Source of the DNA: Armatimonadota bacterium
GTDB taxonomy: Bacteria > Sysuimicrobiota > Sysuimicrobiia > Sysuimicrobiales > Humicultoraceae
Length of the DNA stretch: 64,000 nucleotides
Direction of reading: 5' to 3'
Assembly (NCBI GenBank): GCA_031459855.1
Contig: JAVKHP010000001.1
Coordinates: forward strand, 2,828,309 to 2,892,308
Part shown: one piece after another, positions 55,993 to 64,000 of the stretch
How positions within the stretch are numbered: position 1 is the stretch's first letter
Layout of the letters: each line of letters opens with the position of its first letter
Program-made: the position numbers and the translations under genes
The notes under the pieces: model-generated
Told to the model about the DNA's origin: nothing
The model's input: the letters and a program-made list of their open reading frames with translations, nothing else
Databases searched by the model: none

Positions 55993-58900
55993 GGCTCATG
56001 CCGCGCATCCGGGGAGCAACACTGCGCCGTTACGACGACCCTCAAGGCAGCCCGGTTTATCCCCGCGCTTGCGAGGACAACACAGGCACCGATCTGGAGA
56101 GCGCCGCGCGCATCGCTTCATCCCCGCGCGTGCGGGGACAACGCAGTCTCGGGCTCACGGCGTCCACCAGCCTGCGGTTCATCCCCGCGCGTGCGGGGAC
56201 AACCGTGACAACGAAGTCATCGCCCTCGATGTACTCGGTTCATCCCCGCGCGTGCGGGGACAACGTATTATGGTCACACAGGTAGAGCCGCCCGTCCGGT
56301 TCATCCCCGCGCGTGCGGGGACAACCAAGTGGTTCCTCCTGCATGGGCTCCTCCTCCCGGTTCATCCCCGCGCGTGCGGGGACAACGGTTATCGAACCTC
56401 GGCTGGCGTCGCTATGATCGGTTCATCCCCGCGCGTGCGGGGACAACGGGCGCCGTATTGCAGAACTTGCCGATACCATCGGTTCATCCCCGCGCGTGCG
56501 GGGACAACTCCCAGTCTCGGTCTCGCACGGTCTGTTCCTCCCGGTTCATCCCCGCGCGTGCGGGGACAACGAGCGCGACGTAGTGGCCGTGGCGCTTGCA
56601 CACGGTTCATCCCCGCGCGTGCGGGGACAACGCGTACCGAGACCTGCTGCACCAGGACCTGTACGGTTCATCCCCGCGCGTGCGGGGACAACTGTATAGG
56701 ATGCGGGTTCACTCGTGCCTGCAACGGTTCATCCCCGCGCGTGCGGGGACAACGGCGTGGTCGCACGTTTCGCGTTGCGTTTCATCGGTTCATCCCCGCG
56801 CGTGCGGGGACAACCGGGCAAGGTGCTTGCGCTTGCGCGCATTTTACGGTTCATCCCCGCGCGTGCGGGGACAACGGAGCCCCTGCCAGGCCGTGCTCCC
56901 TACGTGTCGGTTCATCCCCGCGCGTGCGGGGACAACGTTCTCGACGTCGAACTCTGCCAGGTCCTCGAGCGGTTCATCCCCGCGCGTGCGGGGACAACCC
57001 CTATTGACAGACCGAACGTCTGTCACCTATCGGTTCATCCCCGCGCGTGCGGGGACAACGCGCTCGCCTGCTGCACCTGCTCGGCAACGAGCGGTTCATC
57101 CCCGCGCGTGCGGGGACAACAGGTGGCTGCCTGCGCCCTCGCTCGCCGCCAGCGGTTCATCCCCGCGCGTGCGGGGACAACATCAGGCCGGCACGGTTAC
57201 GGGCCGCCTCAGCCAGGTTCATCCCCGCGCGTGCGGGGACAACCCCCGGCAACGTCGGCCTGATCGCGCGCAAGACCGGTTCATCCCCGCGCGTGCGGGG
57301 ACAACGTTCTGCAGGAGCGACATGATTTTCTGCAACTCGGTTCATCCCCGCGCGTGCGGGGACAACGTAGGCATGCGCCCGGTCGAAGTGCTCTTGGACG
57401 GTTCATCCCCGCGCGTGCGGGGACAACGGACCCAACGGGTGCCACGAACGGGCCCCAACACGGTTCATCCCCGCGCGTGCGGGGACAACGGATGGGGCGC
57501 AATGTCACGCAATGACAACGGCCGGTTCATCCCCGCGCGTGCGGGGACAACGTGGACGGAATTAGCGTTTCGGCCACTCGGGACGGTTCATCCCCGCGCG
57601 TGCGGGGACAACGAGGTCGCGCTGCTGTACGCCGATCCGTTCGTCGGTTCATCCCCGCGCGTGCGGGGACAACCCCGGGTAGGGCACGCGCACCGGCCCC
57701 GCGTTCGGTTCATCCCCGCGCGTGCGGGGACAACATGCTGGCGATGCGACTGGCGATGCGCGCGAACGGTTCATCCCCGCGCGTGCGGGGACAACTTCCC
57801 CTTGGCCAGCCAGATTGCGAGTGACGGCGGTTCATCCCCGCGCGTGCGGGGACAACGACGCACGAGGTGCTGCACCCCGGCGCGCAGGACGGTTCATCCC
57901 CGCGCGTGCGGGGACAACGCTCTGCGCTTCGGCGGCCGCTTGGTGCTCCAGCGGTTCATCCCCGCGCGTGCGGGGACAACGCATCCATCGTTTCCGTGAA
58001 CGCCGGCGTCATCGGTTCATCCCCGCGCGTGCGGGGACAACATCAGCCGGCTCTCCGTCCGCTGGCAGTGGGTCGGTTCATCCCCGCGCGTGCGGGGACA
58101 ACTACGATGAGGACATCTGCGGCCGCTGCCCGTTCGGTTCATCCCCGCGCGTGCGGGGACAACGGTGGTATATGTGCCCCAGCACAGGAAGCCTATCGGT
58201 TCATCCCCGCGCGTGCGGGGACAACCGCTACCGACGCACGCAGACGCGCTAACGCGGCGGTTCATCCCCGCGCGTGCGGGGACAACGATGTGTCCCTGAG
58301 CAGAGAACGCGAAGTACACCGGTTCATCCCCGCGCGTGCGGGGACAACTCAGGCGGTCACGAGCTTGAGGCCGCGGTAGACGGTTCATCCCCGCGCGTGC
58401 GGGGACAACGAGCGTCGCATGCCGAAACGACTGCGGCTCCAACGGTTCATCCCCGCGCGTGCGGGGACAACTTGGAAAGTGCGTCATGCCCACTGTCTCT
58501 CACCGGTTCATCCCCGCGCGTGCGGGGACAACGTGACCAAACTTGTTCTCCATCGGCAGCACATGCGGTTCATCCCCGCGCGTGCGGGGACAACTTTAGC
58601 GGTCGTCGGCGTGCGCTCAACGGTTGCTCGGTTCATCCCCGCGCGTGCGGGGACAACGACACCGCCCAGCGACGCGGCCTCCCTGCAGACCGGTTCATCC
58701 CCGCGCGTGCGGGGACAACACAAAGAGTATGTCGCGAAACGTCACCGGGGACGGTTCATCCCCGCGCGTGCGGGGACAACGTTCGATTGCGTTGTGTATA
58801 TCGTTGTCCCGTTCGGTTCATCCCCGCGCGTGCGGGGACAACGCACACCCCGACGGGGTTCGTGCGCGCCGAGGACGGTTCATCCCCGCGCGTGCGGGGA

Positions 58901-59148
58901 CAACGGTTTGACTGGGCGACGGGGGCCTACGTATATCGGTTCATCCCCGCGCGTGCGGGGACAACGCCGTGGCCACCCGGCGGTTCGTTGGTAGTAACGG
59001 TTCATCCCCGCGCGTGCGGGGACAACAGCCACCGCTCGGCCTCGCGCTTCCAGTTGAGCGGTTCATCCCCGCGCGTGCGGGGACAACGTGCGCGAACACG
59101 ACGGTTTTGCACCCCTCGTCGGTTCATCCCCGCGCGTGCGGGGACAAC
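55993..59148 (-). CRISPR. Type I-E CRISPR array, 52 repeats and 51 spacers
   Basis: A 28-bp repeat (plus strand GGTTCATCCCCGCGCG..., ending GGGGACAAC) recurs every 61-63 bp. On the minus strand it begins GTTGTCCCCGCAC and ends GGGGATGAACC, the type I-E orientation with a hairpin and an ATGAACC(G) 5' handle. I count 49 identical copies. Three more lie at the left end in register: 56115 (one mismatch), 56054 (three mismatches) and 55993 (heavily diverged). Spacers are 33-35 nt counting the base before the repeat, all visibly different. Decay at the left marks the old, leader-distal end, so transcription runs leftward from the cas2 side. Confidence 0.98.
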
Positions 59149-59189
59149 ACCACACAGACGTACGATCCCAGCCCCGAACGTCTGTTCGG
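59149..59189 (-). promoter_or_regulatory. Very short CRISPR leader with inverted repeat
   Basis: Only 41 bp separate the newest repeat from the cas2 stop codon. They contain ACAGACGT (59154-59161) and its exact complement ACGTCTGT (59178-59185), plus a nested CCGAAC/GTTCGG hairpin. No -35/-10 pair is visible, so the array promoter is either inside cas2 or upstream in the cas operon. Confidence 0.65.
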
Positions 59190-59546
59190 CTACCCGACCT
59201 CGCTCCGCCTCGCTATTTGTTTTTCAAGGTACTTGCGGCGCTTGATGGCCTCGCCCTTCCGAACCGCCTCGGCGTTCCGTACGGTTACGAGCTGTAGACC
59301 GTCGAAGTCTCTCACGAAGCGATCCTCATACCCTGCGACGCGCACCGAGAAGCCCTGCTCGGTGTTCGTCCGGTGGACAAGGCAGCAGCGACCGCCCTTC
59401 GCCTTCTCCAAACACTTGACCCACAACAGCTCCCGCACCGTGGCGCTCAGCTTCCCGACGAACATCCCGGTGTCTACCTCGACCATCCAACGGGTCAACT
59501 CACCCCGCAGGCTCTTCGGTACTCTCTCCAGGATCAGCACCACCAT
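59190..59546 (-). CDS. cas2: CRISPR-associated endonuclease Cas2, subtype I-E
   Basis: The protein is 118 aa. It begins MVVLILERVPKSLRGELTRW, the I-E Cas2 signature, and continues VDTGMFVGKLSATVRELLW and NTEQGFSVRVAGYEDRFVRD. It forms the central dimer of the Cas1-Cas2 integrase that inserts new spacers. The start ATG at 59546 lies 47 bp inside the cas1 3' end, a long overlap implying coupled translation. GGTGG precedes the ATG. The C-terminal tail after residue 95 is basic (KRRKYLEKQIARR); some I-E Cas2 proteins instead carry a fused exonuclease here. Confidence 0.96.
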   Translation of the reverse strand: MVVLILERVPKSLRGELTRWMVEVDTGMFVGKLSATVRELLWVKCLEKAKGGRCCLVHRTNTEQGFSVRVAGYEDRFVRDFDGLQLVTVRNAEAVRKGEAIKRRKYLEKQIARRSEVG

Positions 59547-60477
59547 AGGCCACCCCACCCGGTACGGGCCCCTCCGGATCCCACAGCCAGCCTGGCTTCG
59601 CGGCATCCACGTCGTAGTCGTTCTCCGCCTCCTCAGGTACCAGACCCTCGAACAGCCGGTGCAAATCGTCCACCGCCCGTTCGAGTAGCCGGACCTCGCG
59701 GATGCGTTCGCGCAGGACGCGTCGGATACGGGATTCCACGTCGTCCGGCGATTCCGCCACCGTGGTGAAAGCTGCGGGAACCAGCAACTCGGTCTTGTAC
59801 AGGTCTGCCACGTCGTAGATGAAGGACAGCTGCTTACCCACGTGGATGAACCCCAAGGCCGGGCTATACCCGGCGGACACAACGGCCGCGTGGCACAGTC
59901 CATACAGAAACGCCGCGCCGGCCGACAGCGCCCGGTTTATCGGATCGGCCGTGGCCCACCTGCCCCGGTCGTAGTGCCGTCCTGACCACGGAACTCCTGT
60001 CCGATGGCTCCACGACTCGTAATAGCTTCTTACCCGGGCTCCCTCCAGCCCTCGCAGCTGCGCGAGTCCCAAGTCGTCCGGTAGCGGGGTGGTAAACCGG
60101 AACCGGTAAAGCCGCTTCACTACCTCAAGATGAGAGGCGGGGTCAGCCCACGCTCGAGCCTGACGGAGCAACCGCGAAGCGCTGCGGGTCTCACCCACGC
60201 CGCAGGCGTAGAACCGAGCAAAGTCCTCTCCGACCCACAACACTGTGCAGCCATTTTCAGCGAGAGCGCGAATCGCGGCATGGGTAATCCGTGTACCGGG
60301 CCCCAATGCCAGCACGCCGAGAGCCGCCACCGGTACGAGAGTGACCCCTTGCTCTTCATAGAGAGCGATCCCCTTCGCCTCCTGTTCGATGACCGCGTGC
60401 TCCACGTAAAGGTAGGACAACCCGTCCCGGAACCGCGGGAGCTCGTTCAGGTTGCGCGAGGAACGGACCGACGGCAC
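59500..60477 (-). CDS. cas1: CRISPR-associated integrase Cas1, subtype I-E
   Basis: The protein is 325 aa. Metal-binding residues fit Cas1e: E145 (LAQLRGLEGARVRSYYESW), H212 (ALGFIHVGKQLSF) and D222/D225 (FIYDVADLYKTELL). The N-terminal beta domain contains SYLYVEHAVIEQEAKGIALY. It carries out spacer integration with Cas2. A 30-residue Gly/Glu-rich tail is encoded in the region shared with cas2. The GTG start at 60477 lies 2 bp after the cas6e stop. Confidence 0.97.
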   Translation of the reverse strand: MPSVRSSRNLNELPRFRDGLSYLYVEHAVIEQEAKGIALYEEQGVTLVPVAALGVLALGPGTRITHAAIRALAENGCTVLWVGEDFARFYACGVGETRSASRLLRQARAWADPASHLEVVKRLYRFRFTTPLPDDLGLAQLRGLEGARVRSYYESWSHRTGVPWSGRHYDRGRWATADPINRALSAGAAFLYGLCHAAVVSAGYSPALGFIHVGKQLSFIYDVADLYKTELLVPAAFTTVAESPDDVESRIRRVLRERIREVRLLERAVDDLHRLFEGLVPEEAENDYDVDAAKPGWLWDPEGPVPGGVAYGGADPGESTEEPAG

Positions 60478-60479
60478 GG

Positions 60480-61091
60480 CTACCTCATCAGTGCAACAGA
60501 GAGTAGGCCCAGCCCCAGGGCCTTCCCGTGCCCGATGCCCTCCTGGATTGCATTACGGAGCTTCCCCGGATCCCGGACCTGCAGGACTCCGTCAAACCGG
60601 GCAACCCACAGGACGATTGCTTGCTCCTGACCACGCTTTGGAAAGCTCCGCCGCTCGGTCCGGGTCACGTTGGCTCCCAACACGGCGAACCCCGCCTTTT
60701 CTGCCTGTCGGTGCAGCCACAGAAGTTGCTCCTCTATTCTGCGCAGGCCGTGGCGCTTGCCACCCCGGGTTACTGTCGGATTGGCTTCCAGGCGAAACCG
60801 CAACACCTGGCCTTCACGGAGGCGCACCGCCAGCTCCTGAGGCTTCGTCTCAGGGGCCTGGGCGAAGTAGCCTGCGAATCCGTCGCGCGTGTCCAGGCGC
60901 GAAAAGTCCGGCCGCATGAGACTCTGTAGCAAGACCGTAGGCGGCCGGGTGGACTCCAGACGCCAAAGGGGGCGTGCGGCTTTAGGGTCCTCGAATAGCC
61001 ACGACAGAGTCGCGTGCATGGCGTAAGGGTTGCTGAAGTCGCGCCTAGCAAGCGGATGCCGAGGGTTGAGTACCAGCCTAGAAAGGTACAT
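60480..61091 (-). CDS. cas6e: crRNA-processing endoribonuclease Cas6e (CasE/Cse3)
   Basis: The protein is 203 aa. Catalytic H26 is in FSNPYAMHATLSWLFED, the Cse3 signature. The C-terminal glycine-rich RNA-binding loop is GIGHGKALGLGLLSVAL. It cuts the pre-crRNA at the base of the repeat hairpin, leaving the 8-nt handle. The ATG at 61091 is supported by the family start MYLSRLVLN; the 16-residue longer frame lies inside cas5e. It overlaps the cas5e end by 14 bp. Confidence 0.96.
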   Translation of the reverse strand: MYLSRLVLNPRHPLARRDFSNPYAMHATLSWLFEDPKAARPLWRLESTRPPTVLLQSLMRPDFSRLDTRDGFAGYFAQAPETKPQELAVRLREGQVLRFRLEANPTVTRGGKRHGLRRIEEQLLWLHRQAEKAGFAVLGANVTRTERRSFPKRGQEQAIVLWVARFDGVLQVRDPGKLRNAIQEGIGHGKALGLGLLSVALMR

Positions 61092-61773
61092 GGGGTATCT
61101 CACCCGCCGGTGCGGTAACGATCCACACATACCGCTCACCGAACCGCCGCTCCCGTAAGGGAGCGATGGGCAGGTCGGTTCGGCGCACTCGGCTCACGAC
61201 TTCTCTCTGCACCCTAGCGCCAGGGCGTTCCTCCAAGGCGTACCGGTAGCTTTCCGGGGGCGGCTCGACGAGTGGCCGATATCTGGCCAGGGCTTCCTCA
61301 AGAGCAGCGTCCACAATCCCGTCCGGGATCCACACGGGCGGACTTGGCAGATAGCTCTTGCGCCCGAGGTACAAGGGCCAGCGGGGGTTCTGAACGGCCT
61401 CGTACAGCTGTCTCAGGAACCGCCAATCGCCAGACTCAAGACCCACTAAGAAGGCGGCGTCCGCCAGGTAGTAGCGCCTGCTCTGCACGGTGCCCTTGGG
61501 GTCGCCCGGACGGGGAACGGTCCCGTCAGCGCGCATGACCCTCATGGCCGTTTGATAGTCGTACTGAAGCACGCCCTGCCGGTCTACCCGCACTCCCATT
61601 CGCAGGGCACACAGATCATCCAGCGCGTCGGTCCTCGCCCGCCCGAGGGCTGCGCAGAGCAGCCCGATGACCCCGCTTTTGGACGGCTCGAGTCCTGTGT
61701 CCCGCCGGTCGAACCGACTCGCCGTCCCCCACGACTGCATGGGACCCTGCAACCGAAGCAAGAGCGTGTTCAT
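61078..61773 (-). CDS. cas5e: Cascade subunit Cas5e (CasD)
   Basis: The protein is 231 aa. The N-terminus MNTLLLRLQGPMQSWGTASR and RFDRRDTGLEPSKSGVIGLL is the classic Cas5e/CasD opening (PMQSWG, T.P.KSGVIGLLCAALG). It caps the 5' handle of the crRNA in Cascade. The start ATG overlaps the cas7e stop as ATGA. Confidence 0.96.
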   Translation of the reverse strand: MNTLLLRLQGPMQSWGTASRFDRRDTGLEPSKSGVIGLLCAALGRARTDALDDLCALRMGVRVDRQGVLQYDYQTAMRVMRADGTVPRPGDPKGTVQSRRYYLADAAFLVGLESGDWRFLRQLYEAVQNPRWPLYLGRKSYLPSPPVWIPDGIVDAALEEALARYRPLVEPPPESYRYALEERPGARVQREVVSRVRRTDLPIAPLRERRFGERYVWIVTAPAGEIPHVPF

Positions 61774-62939
61774 GCCGTTGTGCCAAGCAGAGCCCGCACC
61801 CCTGACATGGCGGCCTGGATGACGTCCTCGATCGTATTCTTTCGCGCCTCGGGGTAGTACGCGAGTTCACCGTCTGAGAGGTTGACCAAGGCGACCCACT
61901 CCTTTGCGGGTTTACCATACACTCGGTCTAGCTCCGCCCAGTAGCGAGTCAGCACCTCTACGGAAACTCCGGTCAGACTCTTTCCGTCGGTTGGACGCAC
62001 GGGCCTCTCGAATGCTGCCGCGAGGTTGCGCGGCATCCCGTTCTCGCGGACGATCAGGCCTACGAACTTCGGGGGACTGTGGGCCGCGAAGGTGTTCTGC
62101 TTACCCGATGGCAAGGTGAGGATGAACGCGCGCAGGAAAGCCTCCACGCCCCGGGCGGCTAGGTCGCGATCCCCCCGCAGGTTCTGGGCCAGGAGTTCCA
62201 GGTCCACGTTTGCGTACCGATAGAACGTTGCCGTGTAGTACTCCACGTCCCCCATCATGCCCGCCCCGGTCTCTTCCCGCGGTGCGAGGTCGTCCACTGC
62301 GGTATAGAAGTCGAACTCCCGGTCCACCCGGTGTGTGCTGATGGCATGCGCGACCTGACATGCCGCCTCGACGCCCCATTCGGGCCTGTCTGCCAGCATG
62401 CGACCGAAGAGCGCGACGTCGACCGCGCGACCACCGTCGAGAATAGCATTAAGGGCGTTCCGCACCGTTTCCGGCGCGCCTTGCCGCGCCGTATTCTTCT
62501 TGTCCTTCTTGCTTTGCGGCCCCAGCGTAGCGCTCGCGGTCAGCAGTGCCTCCCAGTGCTCCTTGAGTGCCCTGGCCAGCGTATCAATCTCCCTATTCCC
62601 CAGGAAGAGTAGGTACTGCGTACGGTAGGTCGCTTCGTCGGCAACCAAGCCGATGGCACGCAGCGCTGCAGCGGCCACGCGTCTCACCTGCTCCGGAGGA
62701 CGATCTTGGAACCGTGTCACCAACTCGTCGACCAACAGCCGCGTCCGCACCGCACGATCCTCTGGACTCAACAGCTCCCGGTTGGAGAAGTACTGGCGGA
62801 CCGCCCGTTTCTGCGCCTGGCTGCTGATTCGCGCTCGACGGAAGCCGCCAAACAAGGTGTCTTTCGGGCTTCCCGTGTCGTCGCGGTTCAGGTTGGCCGG
62901 AGGGACCGGCTGAAGGATGTGAACTTCCACCAGGTTCAT
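61770..62939 (-). CDS. cas7e: Cascade backbone subunit Cas7e (CasC/Cse4)
   Basis: The protein is 389 aa. It begins MNLVEVHILQPVPPANLNRD with DTGSPKDTLFGGFRRARISS and QAQKRAVRQYF, the strongly conserved N-terminus of Cse4. Others are DVALFGRMLADRPEWGVEAA, ISTHRVDREFDFYTAVDDL and GAGMMGDVEYYTATFYRYA. Six copies coat the spacer in the complex. GGAGGTGC lies 5 nt before the ATG. Start overlaps the cse2 stop as ATGA. Confidence 0.97.
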   Translation of the reverse strand: MNLVEVHILQPVPPANLNRDDTGSPKDTLFGGFRRARISSQAQKRAVRQYFSNRELLSPEDRAVRTRLLVDELVTRFQDRPPEQVRRVAAAALRAIGLVADEATYRTQYLLFLGNREIDTLARALKEHWEALLTASATLGPQSKKDKKNTARQGAPETVRNALNAILDGGRAVDVALFGRMLADRPEWGVEAACQVAHAISTHRVDREFDFYTAVDDLAPREETGAGMMGDVEYYTATFYRYANVDLELLAQNLRGDRDLAARGVEAFLRAFILTLPSGKQNTFAAHSPPKFVGLIVRENGMPRNLAAAFERPVRPTDGKSLTGVSVEVLTRYWAELDRVYGKPAKEWVALVNLSDGELAYYPEARKNTIEDVIQAAMSGVRALLGTTA

Positions 62940-63460
62940 GATTGCACCTCCACCTGGGTCTCTTCTGATTCTGCCGGCGCTATCTCCGCGGACCGGTAGA
63001 ACTCCCGAGCCCACCGGCGCTGGACCCGTCGGTCCGGACTGAACCATCCCAGGAGGTCTTCAAGTAGACGCTGGTAGTTCACGCCTTTACGCTTTGACTT
63101 GAGATAAGCTACGACCCGTCGCAGCCGATCAGGCAACTGGTCGGAATCGGCGTCCAGCAATGCAAGAAACCGTCCCTCCAGGCTTGGGGGGCGATCTTCC
63201 TCCTGCCAGACCTGGGAGACTGCTTCGGCGAGGCTAGGCTTCTCGCCGTCGGGGTGAAGAGCGTACAGCCCGGCAACAAGGTAATAGGCCTGCCAGCGCC
63301 ACCCGTCCTCGTCCTGCACGAACGGCTCTACATAGCGGTAAGCGCGCGCGTCCCCCCACTCGCCCGGATTGAAAGCCAGGATACGTCGGAGGGCGGCCAT
63401 GGCGCCTCGGTCCTTCCGAAGATCTTCCAGGTACGCCACAAAGCGCTCGGACTTCTTCAC
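62936..63460 (-). CDS. cse2: Cascade small subunit Cse2 (CasB)
   Basis: The protein is 174 aa, helical. Family features include GAMAALRRILAFNPGEWGDA, WQAYYLVAGLYALHP and LPDRLRRVVAYLKSKRKGVN followed by YQRLLEDLLGW. As a dimer it stabilises the R-loop in Cascade. The ATG at 63460 overlaps the cas8e stop as ATGA. Confidence 0.94.
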   Translation of the reverse strand: MKKSERFVAYLEDLRKDRGAMAALRRILAFNPGEWGDARAYRYVEPFVQDEDGWRWQAYYLVAGLYALHPDGEKPSLAEAVSQVWQEEDRPPSLEGRFLALLDADSDQLPDRLRRVVAYLKSKRKGVNYQRLLEDLLGWFSPDRRVQRRWAREFYRSAEIAPAESEETQVEVQS

Positions 63461-64000
63461 AGGAGAAGCCTCCTCAGCTCAGTTTGCAGCCATCGCTCTG
63501 CCTCGGAAATCGCCCGTAGGTGGCGTGCCCCAGCCCCAATAGCGCGCACCGTCAGGCCCCAGGCTTGATGCACGGCCTCCGAAACCGCGTCCTTCCACCT
63601 CTGGAGGGCAACCCTCGCGCCGTCCAGCGTAAGCTGCCGTAGGAAGCGGGGAAACTCCACCTCCAACTCAGACCAATACGTGCTCTGGAGGGGCAGGCTA
63701 CGCGTGACCTCGAAAACCTCCCCCGGGGCGGCTAGGCCAGCGGCTAGGATACGGCCCGTCCTGCCGAGCACATTTCCAATCTCCGCAGCCAGCTTGAGGG
63801 CCTCCTGGATGCGCGCCGCCTCGTCGGGTTCCAGGGCACGGGCCGAGAGTGGATAGGCCTCGCGGCGGACGTCCTCGACCTTGGCCTGCCTCGTGATCTG
63901 CCCTACCACGGTCAGGGGGAAGAGCAGCGCCGCCCTATCCGTCTGCCGGAGGAACCGTCGGGCATGATCGACGGTGGCAGGTTGCCGCCAGGTGGCGTGA
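63457..64000 (-). CDS. cas8e: Cascade large subunit Cas8e (CasA/Cse1), C-terminal part only
   Basis: The frame is open from the stop at 63457 to the right edge, about 180 codons with no start needed. It contains the C-terminal four-helix bundle: ALEPDEAARIQEALKLAAEI, STYWSELEVEFPRFLRQL and AWGLTVRAIGAGARHLRAIS. Cse1 recognises the PAM and recruits Cas3. The N-terminal two thirds, and any cas3, lie beyond 64000. An internal GTG at 63909 is not the true start. First visible gene of the overlapping cas operon. Confidence 0.9.
   Translation of the reverse strand, partial: HATWRQPATVDHARRFLRQTDRAALLFPLTVVGQITRQAKVEDVRREAYPLSARALEPDEAARIQEALKLAAEIGNVLGRTGRILAAGLAAPGEVFEVTRSLPLQSTYWSELEVEFPRFLRQLTLDGARVALQRWKDAVSEAVHQAWGLTVRAIGAGARHLRAISEAERWLQTELRRLLL

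Noticed and set aside
55998-59245. Many long open frames on both strands across 56-59 kb
   Set aside because: They consist of repeated FIPARAGTT, SSPRVRGQ, HPRACGDN and CPRTRGDEP blocks, which are translations of the CRISPR repeat in its different frames.

Overview
The window is a high-GC chromosome segment from a bacterium I cannot place to genus. The codon bias is extreme GC. Single genes mix features of high-GC Gram-positives, Armatimonadota-like and other deep terrabacterial lineages: a lone CIRCE-controlled groEL, DUF881, PMT-type mannosyltransferase, F420/LLM-type oxidoreductase, copper-amine-oxidase/AMIN amidase and a MoxR-DUF58-VWA cluster. A secretin in the Tad pilus locus hints at a diderm envelope. 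Many promoters carry an extended -10 of the type TGn-TATACT or TGn-TAGAAT. At least two genes appear to start directly at the transcript 5' end (leaderless). All three complete tRNAs encode their CCA.

Layout. 1-10.5 kb: translation and stress housekeeping (GatB/YqeY, rpsU, thiolase, DUF881, groEL with CIRCE, nadE), a secreted subtilase and tRNA-His. 10.5-19.6 kb: a minus-strand Tad/Flp pilus operon running flp-tadE-cpaB-tadG-tadZ-cpaF-tadB-tadC-rcpA and ending in a DUF192 gene. 19.9-23.9 kb: membrane and glycosylation genes (DUF5658, PMT mannosyltransferase, Wzy/PglL-like ligase) plus a LuxR-type regulator. 24.5-28.4 kb: M19 dipeptidase, a regulator-like protein with a degenerate LAGLIDADG domain, an amidase and tRNA-Arg. 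28.6-34.0 kb: an MFS transporter behind a MoxR-DUF58-VWA-VWA operon. 34.2-44.2 kb: M20 peptidase, CopD-like protein, MntA/HepT toxin-antitoxin pair beside tRNA-Pro, DUF488, a divergently controlled HTH regulator, DUF885 peptidase, rdgB and rph. 44.4-54.6 kb: cell-wall amidase, LLM oxidoreductase, PepF, pyruvate kinase, membrane spermidine-synthase-like protein, Hsp20, an ACT-domain protein and an enoyl-CoA hydratase.

54.7-64 kb is a different compartment. It opens with a 25-bp copy of a tmRNA (ssrA) 3' end whose upstream T-stem no longer pairs, which is the signature of an attachment-site remnant. It continues through decayed mobile-element sequence and a DEDDy-type exonuclease gene into a 52-repeat CRISPR array and a type I-E cas operon (cas8e-cse2-cas7e-cas5e-cas6e-cas1-cas2, minus strand, cut by the right edge). 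Base composition is visibly less GC-rich here. The array is transcribed from its cas-proximal end: the repeat is in I-E orientation on the minus strand, and repeats decay at the far left end. I infer that the CRISPR-Cas system sits on, or next to, an island inserted in ssrA.

The points most worth following are the ssrA-bounded island, the exonuclease beside the array, the very short CRISPR leader, leaderless extended -10 promoters, the domesticated LAGLIDADG regulator, and a new palindrome at the hsp20 promoter.
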